Shown here one piece after another: positions 1-4,688 of a DNA stretch of 6,300 nucleotides (positions within the stretch are counted from its first letter, which is position 1; each line of letters starts with the position of its first letter). Under the pieces are notes generated by a model. That model saw nothing but the letters and a program-made list of their open reading frames with translations. It had not been told where the DNA came from and did no database searches. A program made the translations under genes and the position numbers. This DNA is from Thiobacillus sp. (GTDB taxonomy: Bacteria > Pseudomonadota > Gammaproteobacteria > Burkholderiales > Thiobacillaceae), in contig DONB01000132.1 of the NCBI GenBank assembly GCA_003510325.1, positions 487 through 6,786 on the forward strand, read 5' to 3'.

Positions 1-22
1 CTACCAATTCCGCCATCTGGGC
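1..22 (-). tRNA. tRNA-Leu, 5' end only (runs off the left edge)
   Basis: Read on the minus strand from position 22, the sequence begins GCCCAGATGGCGGAATTGG and continues into TAG at the window edge. This is the acceptor 5' strand, U8, and the first part of the D arm and D loop (A14, GG, TAG) typical of bacterial leucine tRNAs. The anticodon, long variable arm and 3' end lie outside the window, so the isoacceptor cannot be named. The mature 5' end should be position 22, generated by RNase P from a very short leader. A strong promoter sits just upstream on the same strand. The gene is divergent from rnr. Confidence 0.88.
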
Positions 23-28
23 AGTGAA

Positions 29-64
29 GGCGCGCATTTTAGAGAGCCATGGATAAATTGTCAA
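29..64 (-). promoter_or_regulatory. sigma-70 type promoter of the tRNA-Leu gene
   Basis: On the minus strand the -35 box is TTGACA (59-64, perfect consensus), followed by a 17-bp spacer (42-58) and the -10 box TAAAAT (36-41, five of six). The bases after it (35 down to 29) read GCGCGCC, the GC-rich discriminator typical of tRNA and rRNA promoters under stringent (ppGpp) control. Counting from the -10 box, transcription should start near 25-29, leaving a leader of only a few bases before the tRNA. The element covers the ATG at 49 used here for rnr, so it overlaps rnr coding or leader sequence. The boxes are seen directly; stringent control is inferred from the discriminator. Confidence 0.8.
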
Positions 65-2370
65 CGAAGATGCCTGCAAAAAAATCCCGCAGCCGCGCAA
101 GCAAACACCAGATCCCAGCGATCCGCCTGGCCGACCCGTTCTACGAGCGTGAAACCGAGCGCTACGAGTCGCCGCTGCCGAGTCGCGAATACATCCTGCA
201 ACTGATCACCGAGGCCGGCTGCCCGGTCGACGTCGACGCCTTCGCCGAGCAACTGCACATCACCGAGGACGAGCGCGACCTGTTCCAGCGCCGCCTCGGC
301 GCGATGCAGCGCGACGGCCAGCTGATGCTCAACCGCAAGCGCCAGCTGTGCCTGCCGGAGAAGCTCGACCTGATCAAGGGCCGCGTCGAAGGCCATCCGG
401 ACGGCTTCGGCTTCGTGGTGCCGGAAGAGGGCGGCGACGACCTGTTCCTGTCGCCCAAGGAAATGCACCGCGTGCTGCACGGCGACAAGGTGCTGGTGCG
501 CGTGGCCGGCTTCGACCGCCGCGGCCGGCGCGAAGCGAAGATCGTCGAGGTGCTCGAGCACGTCAACAAGTACGTCGTCGGCCGCTACTACCTCGAAGGC
601 GGCGTCGGCTTCCTGATCGCGGAGAACCGCCGCATCAATCAGGACATTCTCGTTCCCGCCGGCAACGCGGGCACGGCGCAGCCCGGCCAGGTGGTCACGG
701 TGGAAATCGTCACCCAGCCCGGCGCCCACAACGAAGCGGTCGGCCGCGTCAGCGAGATTCTCGGCAGCTTCACCGGCCCCGGCATGGAAATCGAGATCGC
801 GCTGAGGAAGCACGACCTGCCCTATGTGTTCCCGCCCGACGTCGAGGCGCAGGCAGGGAAACTGCCGAGCAAGGTGATGAAGAAGGACATGGCCGGACGC
901 GAGGACATCCGCCACCTGCCGCTCGTCACCATCGACGGCGAGACCGCGCGCGACTTCGACGACGCGGTGTACTGCGAGCCGCTCGGCCGCAGCGGCTTCC
1001 GGCTGGTGGTCGCGATCGCCGACGTCAGCCACTACGTGCAGCCGCGCGACGCGCTCGACACCGAAGGCTTCAACCGCGGCAACTCGGTGTACTTCCCGCG
1101 CCGCGTCATCCCGATGCTGCCCGAGGCCTTGTCGAACGGCCTGTGCTCGCTGAACCCGGAAGTCGACCGCCTGTCGATGGTGTGCGACATGCAGATCAGC
1201 AGCACCGGCAGCATCAAGGAATACCGCTTCTATCCAACGGTGATCTATTCGCACGCGCGGCTGACCTACAACCAGGTGTGGGACTGGCTCTCCGGCGCCG
1301 CCAAGCCTGAGAAAAAGCACGCCGAGCTGATGCCGCATCTGGAAGCGCTCGACAAGCTGTTCCGCGTCATGCTGAAGGCGCGCGCCAAGCGGGGCGCGAT
1401 CGACTTCGGTTCGACCGAGACGCAGATCATTTTCGACGACCAGGGCAAGATCAAGGAGATCGTGCCGGTGATCCGCAACGATGCGCACCGCATCATCGAG
1501 GAATGCATGCTGGCGGCCAACGTCTGCGCCTCGGATTACCTGCATGAGAACAAGCAGCCCGCGCTGTTCCGCGTGCACGAAGGCCCGACGCCGGAGAAGC
1601 TCGCCGCGCTGCGCGGCTTCCTCGCCGAATTCGGCCTCGACCTCGGCGGCGGCGACAAGCCGCACGCCAAGGACTACGGCGCATTGCTGGACAAGATCAA
1701 GGATCGCCCCGACCACGGCCTCTTGCAGACCGTGATGCTGCGCTCGCTCAGGCAGGCGATCTACAGCCCCGACAACAAGGGCCATTTCGGCCTGGCCTAC
1801 GAGGCCTACACCCACTTCACCTCGCCGATCCGCCGCTATCCCGACCTGATGGTGCATCGCGGCATCAAGGCCGTGCTGAACGGCGAGAAGCTGCCCGCCA
1901 AGGGCCTGGACGAAATCGGCGCGCACTGCTCGATGACCGAGCGCCGCGCCGACGATGCCACCCGCGACGTCGACGCCTGGCTGAAGACCTATTTCATGCA
2001 GGACCGCATCGGCGACGAGTACAACGGCACCGTCAGCGCGGTGACCAGCTTCGGCATGTTCGTCGCGATCGACGACATCTTCATCGAGGGCCTGGTCCAC
2101 GTGTCCGAACTCGGTCAGGACTACTTCCACTACGACCAGGCCAAGCACATGATGCTGGGCGAGCGCACCGGCAAAAAATATCGGCTGGGCGACCGCGTGC
2201 GCATCAAGGTGATGCGCGCCGACATCGAAACCAGCAAGATCGACTTCAGCCTGGTCGAGCAGGACAGCTCCGCGCTCGACATGCAGCGCGCGTTCGAGAA
2301 GCGTGAGCCGGAAAAGAAATCGGGCAAGGCCAAGAGCTCCAAGCCCCGAGCCGGCGCCAAGAAGAAATGA
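49..2370 (+). CDS. rnr: Ribonuclease R (3'-5' exoribonuclease, RNB/RNase II superfamily)
   Basis: RNase R is a cytoplasmic, processive hydrolytic 3'-5' exoribonuclease that degrades structured RNA, including defective rRNA and mRNA fragments. At 773 residues it has a full set of domains. These are a winged-helix N-terminus (about 43-103, with PLPSREYIL), cold-shock domain 1 (about 107-170, GFGFVVPEE), cold-shock domain 2 (about 175-245), the RNB catalytic domain (about 283-640), S1 (about 655-740) and a Lys-rich tail (about 750-773). The metal-binding motif IDGETARDFDD is intact, with D296, D302, D304 and D305; D304 matches the catalytic Asp280 of E. coli RNase R. The RNB signature HFTSPIRRYPDL lies at 589-600. 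The start is uncertain. ATG 49 has only a weak purine stretch (AGAGAG) very close to it. ATG 70 (MPAKKSRSR) also has no good ribosome binding site but would clear the tRNA promoter. The family match aligns only from about residue 29, so both are possible. The stop overlaps the rlmB start. Confidence 0.96.
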   Translation: MDKLSTKMPAKKSRSRASKHQIPAIRLADPFYERETERYESPLPSREYILQLITEAGCPVDVDAFAEQLHITEDERDLFQRRLGAMQRDGQLMLNRKRQLCLPEKLDLIKGRVEGHPDGFGFVVPEEGGDDLFLSPKEMHRVLHGDKVLVRVAGFDRRGRREAKIVEVLEHVNKYVVGRYYLEGGVGFLIAENRRINQDILVPAGNAGTAQPGQVVTVEIVTQPGAHNEAVGRVSEILGSFTGPGMEIEIALRKHDLPYVFPPDVEAQAGKLPSKVMKKDMAGREDIRHLPLVTIDGETARDFDDAVYCEPLGRSGFRLVVAIADVSHYVQPRDALDTEGFNRGNSVYFPRRVIPMLPEALSNGLCSLNPEVDRLSMVCDMQISSTGSIKEYRFYPTVIYSHARLTYNQVWDWLSGAAKPEKKHAELMPHLEALDKLFRVMLKARAKRGAIDFGSTETQIIFDDQGKIKEIVPVIRNDAHRIIEECMLAANVCASDYLHENKQPALFRVHEGPTPEKLAALRGFLAEFGLDLGGGDKPHAKDYGALLDKIKDRPDHGLLQTVMLRSLRQAIYSPDNKGHFGLAYEAYTHFTSPIRRYPDLMVHRGIKAVLNGEKLPAKGLDEIGAHCSMTERRADDATRDVDAWLKTYFMQDRIGDEYNGTVSAVTSFGMFVAIDDIFIEGLVHVSELGQDYFHYDQAKHMMLGERTGKKYRLGDRVRIKVMRADIETSKIDFSLVEQDSSALDMQRAFEKREPEKKSGKAKSSKPRAGAKKK

Positions 2371-3131
2371 GCGAGAAGTCTGGCGACAAGCACGCCGCAG
2401 AAAAACTCATCTACGGCTTTCACCCCGTCCTCGCCCGTTTGCGCCAGGACCCCGCGGGCATCTTCGAAATCTACCTCGACCTGACCCGGCGCGACGCGCG
2501 CGCGCGCGACCTGGTGCATCAGGCGAAGGACAACGGCGTCAAGCTCGCGCAGGTCGAGGCCGATCGCCTGACGCGGCTGGTCGGCAAGGCCGCCAAGCAC
2601 CAGGGCGTGGTCGCCCGCGCCAAGCCGGTCGCGCTCACCCATTCGCTCGACGAAGTGCTGGAAAACATCCAGGGCCCGCCGCTGCTGGTCATCCTCGACG
2701 GCGTCACCGACCCGCACAACCTCGGCGCCATCATGCGCTCGGCCGATGCCTTCGGCGTGCACGCCGTCATCGCGCCGAAGGACAACGCCGTCGGCATCAA
2801 CGCCACCGTGGAAAAGGTCGCCTCGGGTGCCGCGGAAACCGTGCCCTACATCATGGTCACCAACCTCGCGCGCACCATCGAGGACCTGAAGGAACACAAC
2901 ATCTGGGTCATCGCCGCCGACATGGACGGCGAGCAGCCCCTCTCCGGCATCGACGCCAAGACCGGCATCGCCTGGGTGCTCGGCGCCGAGGGCGCCGGCA
3001 TCCGCCGCCTGGTCAAGCAAAGCTGCGACCAGGTCGCGCGCATTCCGATCGGCGGTACGGTCGAAAGCCTCAACGTCTCGGTGTCAGCGGCGCTGTGCTT
3101 GTATGAGACAGTGCGGCAGCGGGGAGCTTGA
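2367..3131 (+). CDS. rlmB: 23S rRNA (guanosine-2'-O-)-methyltransferase RlmB (SPOUT/TrmH family)
   Basis: RlmB uses S-adenosylmethionine to methylate the ribose of G2251 (E. coli numbering) in the P-loop of 23S rRNA. The 254-residue length is normal for the family. The N-terminal substrate-binding domain (about 11-85) opens with IYGFHPVLARL. The C-terminal SPOUT trefoil-knot domain (about 105-254) has all three family motifs: DPHNLGAIMRSA with N118 and R124, LGAEGAGIRRL with E208, and IPIGGTVESLNVSVSAALCL (226-245), which forms the knot and cofactor pocket. The spacing N118-R124-E208 equals that of the E. coli catalytic residues. The ATG overlaps the rnr stop as ATGA, which indicates one transcript and translational coupling. 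A purine-rich stretch (AAGAAGAA) precedes the start. The rnr-rlmB pairing is common in proteobacteria, which supports both calls. Confidence 0.95.
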   Translation: MSEKSGDKHAAEKLIYGFHPVLARLRQDPAGIFEIYLDLTRRDARARDLVHQAKDNGVKLAQVEADRLTRLVGKAAKHQGVVARAKPVALTHSLDEVLENIQGPPLLVILDGVTDPHNLGAIMRSADAFGVHAVIAPKDNAVGINATVEKVASGAAETVPYIMVTNLARTIEDLKEHNIWVIAADMDGEQPLSGIDAKTGIAWVLGAEGAGIRRLVKQSCDQVARIPIGGTVESLNVSVSAALCLYETVRQRGA

Positions 3132-3156
3132 ACTATTCTTTTCGCGCCATCATAAA
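3128..3156 (+). promoter_or_regulatory. possible promoter for the orphan gene at 3175
   Basis: TTGAAC (3128-3133, four of six matches to the -35 consensus, overlapping the rlmB stop codon) is followed after 17 bp by CATAAA (3151-3156, four of six matches to the -10 consensus). It would start transcription near 3163, about 12 bases before the ATG. The matches are modest, and such pairs occur by chance in AT-richer DNA. The case rests mainly on position, since the downstream gene has a different composition from rlmB and may need its own promoter. Read-through from rnr-rlmB is the alternative. Confidence 0.3.
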
Positions 3157-3174
3157 GATAGCTAAGCTTCTGTC

Positions 3175-3747
3175 ATGGATCGGATCCGCCTTAGGTCGAT
3201 ACAGAGTTCTGAGTTTCGAGATCCGAGACGGTTTTTAGTCGAGATTCGGAAACTGGAGACTAGGGTCGCTGTCTCTGACCTTAGTTCAAGGGCCAAACAA
3301 CTCCGAACCAAGAGTCTTAAAGAATGGCGTGAAACCAGAGACGCAGCTCTTTTCTGCTACGGAATGGGACAACGAATTGGTCAACCTGTCTTTCTGTCCC
3401 GCGGTGAATCGCAAGACTACGACTTTATAGCTACCTGGGTCGTACAGGGGACGCAGCACTTCGCCCCTGTTCAACTAAAAGAAGTGGTTCCTGCGGATCT
3501 AAATGCAACTGCATCCATCGAGAGCGTAATTCGTTCCCTTACGAAGTACGTTGATTCGGCAGATCTCACTGTCGCAATTCATCTAAACCAACAAGTGCGT
3601 TTTGATCCGCGAATGGTGGTTGTTCCTGCATTGCCGATTGCGGCGCTGTGGATCTTTGGCTCGACCTCCCCAGATCAATCAGAATGGGGACTGTGGGGAA
3701 ATTTTCTTGAAGAACCGGAAGGGACGCGTTTCGCATATCCAGTCTGA
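3175..3747 (+). CDS. uncharacterised protein, possible PD-(D/E)XK nuclease-like fold
   Basis: This 190-residue protein has no signal peptide or obvious membrane segment, and I cannot name its family. The start is firm: an in-frame TAA lies at 3163-3165 and ATG 3175 is the first start after it, although no clear ribosome binding site precedes it. By eye the order is a helix (about 48-69, with E50 and E53), strand PVFLS (71-75), strand DYDFIATWV (81-89), strand FAPVQLKEVV (96-105), helix (113-126) and strand DLTVAIHLN (130-138). This is the alpha-beta-beta-beta-alpha-beta order of the PD-(D/E)XK core, with D83 and Q100-x-K102 where the catalytic D and (E/Q)xK would sit. The C-terminal part (150-190) is rich in Trp, Pro and Gly (ALWIFGSTSPDQ, GLWGNFLEEPEG). 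Base composition is near 50% GC where counted, far below its neighbours, and codons ending in A/T are common, which suggests recent acquisition. The reading frame looks intact. The nuclease idea is inference; a non-catalytic relative is equally possible. Confidence 0.8.
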   Translation: MDRIRLRSIQSSEFRDPRRFLVEIRKLETRVAVSDLSSRAKQLRTKSLKEWRETRDAALFCYGMGQRIGQPVFLSRGESQDYDFIATWVVQGTQHFAPVQLKEVVPADLNATASIESVIRSLTKYVDSADLTVAIHLNQQVRFDPRMVVVPALPIAALWIFGSTSPDQSEWGLWGNFLEEPEGTRFAYPV

Positions 3748-3754
3748 TCCTAAG

Positions 3755-3779
3755 TTCATCATTGCTAGCTAATGATGAA
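3755..3779. repeat. 25-bp inverted repeat (hairpin) between convergent genes
   Basis: TTCATCATT (3755-3763) and AATGATGAA (3771-3779) are perfect 9-bp inverted arms around the 7-base loop GCTAGCT. It starts 8 bases after the stop of the 3175 gene and lies 27 bases beyond the stop of the minus-strand kinase gene, so it could slow or stop polymerase from both sides. Against a classic intrinsic terminator, the stem is AT-rich and neither strand has a T-run after it. It could instead be a protein-binding palindrome or an mRNA 3'-end protecting stem. The symmetry is seen directly; the function is a guess. Confidence 0.55.
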
Positions 3780-3806
3780 AATGGGACCAAGTATGATATT
3801 CGCGCT

Positions 3807-4664
3807 CTAACCACCAGTCCCCAGTTCCTGCAAGCGCAACAATCGCGCAGCCTCTTCCTCCCGCGCATCGTCAATCTCCCGCATCACCCCCTCCAGATCG
3901 ACCGGTGGCTTGTCAGATTCGAAGCGGCCGGTGAGTCCGACTTCTGGATTCAGCTTGCCGTGTTCGTACAGCGCCCAGATTTCCTCGGCGTATTGCGTCG
4001 CCAACAGCGCCGGGGCGAACTGGCCGAAATACGTTCGCAGGTTGTTCACGTCGCGCGTCAGCATCGCCTGGGCGTGGTTGTTGCCGGCGGCGTCGACGGC
4101 TTGCGGCAGGTCGATGATAACCGGGCCGTCGGCGCTGACGAGGATGTTGAATTCGGATAGGTCGCCGTGGATGACGCCGGCGCAAAGCATGCGCACGACT
4201 TCGCGGATCAGGGTGTGGTGGTGGGCGATGGCTTCGTCTTCGGTGAACGACACGTCGTTGAGCCGGGGCGCGGCATTGCCGTCGGCATCGGCCACCAGTT
4301 CCATCAGCAGCACGCCTTCGTGGAAGTTGTACGGCGTGGGCACGCGCACGCCGGCGGCGGCGAGGCGGTACAGCGCATCGACCTCGGCGCTTTGCCAGGC
4401 GGCTTCCTGCATTTCGCGGCCGTACTTGCTGCCCTTGGCCATCGCGCGCGCCTGGCGGCTGTTCTTGGTCTTGCGGTTTTCGGTGTAGTCGACGGCCTGG
4501 CGGAAGCTGCGCTTGTTGGCTTCTTTGTAGACCTTGGCGCAGCGGATGTCGTCGCCGCAGCGTACCACGAAGACCATGGCTTCCTTGCCGCTCATCAGCT
4601 GGCGCACGACGCCGTCGATCAGGCCGTCTTCGAGCAGGGGTTCGAGGCGTTTGGGGATTTTCAT
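3807..4664 (-). CDS. RIO1-type atypical serine/threonine protein kinase
   Basis: This is a 285-residue cytoplasmic protein of the RIO family, atypical kinases (or ATPases) that lack the usual activation and substrate-binding segments of eukaryotic kinases. The visible motifs are a P-loop-like MSGKEAMVFVV (S25-G26-K27-E28-A29), the ATP-anchoring lysine in CAKVYK (K44), helix-C region Glu94, hinge region LLMELVAD (119-126), catalytic loop HGDLSEFNIL (D168, N173) and metal-binding loop IIDLPQAVD (D185). HGDLSEFN fits RIO1 better than RIO2 (usually HGDFNEFN), and no RIO2-type N-terminal winged helix is present. The C-terminus is an acidic/basic helical tail (about 257-282). The start is fixed, because the ycaO stop is in the same frame 27 bases upstream and no other start lies between; no good ribosome binding site is seen. 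In archaea and eukaryotes RIO1 acts in small ribosomal subunit maturation. I do not know the substrate of bacterial members. It probably shares a transcript with ycaO. Confidence 0.93.
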   Translation of the reverse strand: MKIPKRLEPLLEDGLIDGVVRQLMSGKEAMVFVVRCGDDIRCAKVYKEANKRSFRQAVDYTENRKTKNSRQARAMAKGSKYGREMQEAAWQSAEVDALYRLAAAGVRVPTPYNFHEGVLLMELVADADGNAAPRLNDVSFTEDEAIAHHHTLIREVVRMLCAGVIHGDLSEFNILVSADGPVIIDLPQAVDAAGNNHAQAMLTRDVNNLRTYFGQFAPALLATQYAEEIWALYEHGKLNPEVGLTGRFESDKPPVDLEGVMREIDDAREEEAARLLRLQELGTGG

Positions 4665-4688
4665 CGATGTTCGTAAAGAGTCGAGATG

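Noticed and set aside
61..2148. 695-codon open frame on the minus strand, antisense to rnr
   Set aside because: It mirrors rnr in a GC-rich gene, where stops are rare in the antisense frame. Its product is a low-complexity mix of Ala, Val, His, Asp, Arg and Leu with no recognisable domain, while rnr on the other strand matches its family throughout.
2130..3020. 296-codon open frame on the minus strand, antisense to the end of rnr and to rlmB
   Set aside because: Same kind of GC-driven shadow. It spans two well-supported plus-strand genes and has no motif.
2303..3106. 267-codon plus-strand frame across the rnr-rlmB junction
   Set aside because: The product is almost all Arg, Pro, Gly and His, typical of a +1 shadow. 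RlmB in the other frame has all the family motifs.
3157..3171. Small hairpin (AGA-t-AGC / GCTTCT) after rlmB as a terminator
   Set aside because: Only six pairs with a bulge, a three-base loop and no T-run; it is likely to be chance.
3566..3874. 102-codon minus-strand frame opposite the orphan gene, reaching into the kinase 3' end
   Set aside because: No recognisable domain, and it overlaps the kinase gene. The plus-strand frame has the more protein-like pattern of strands and helices.
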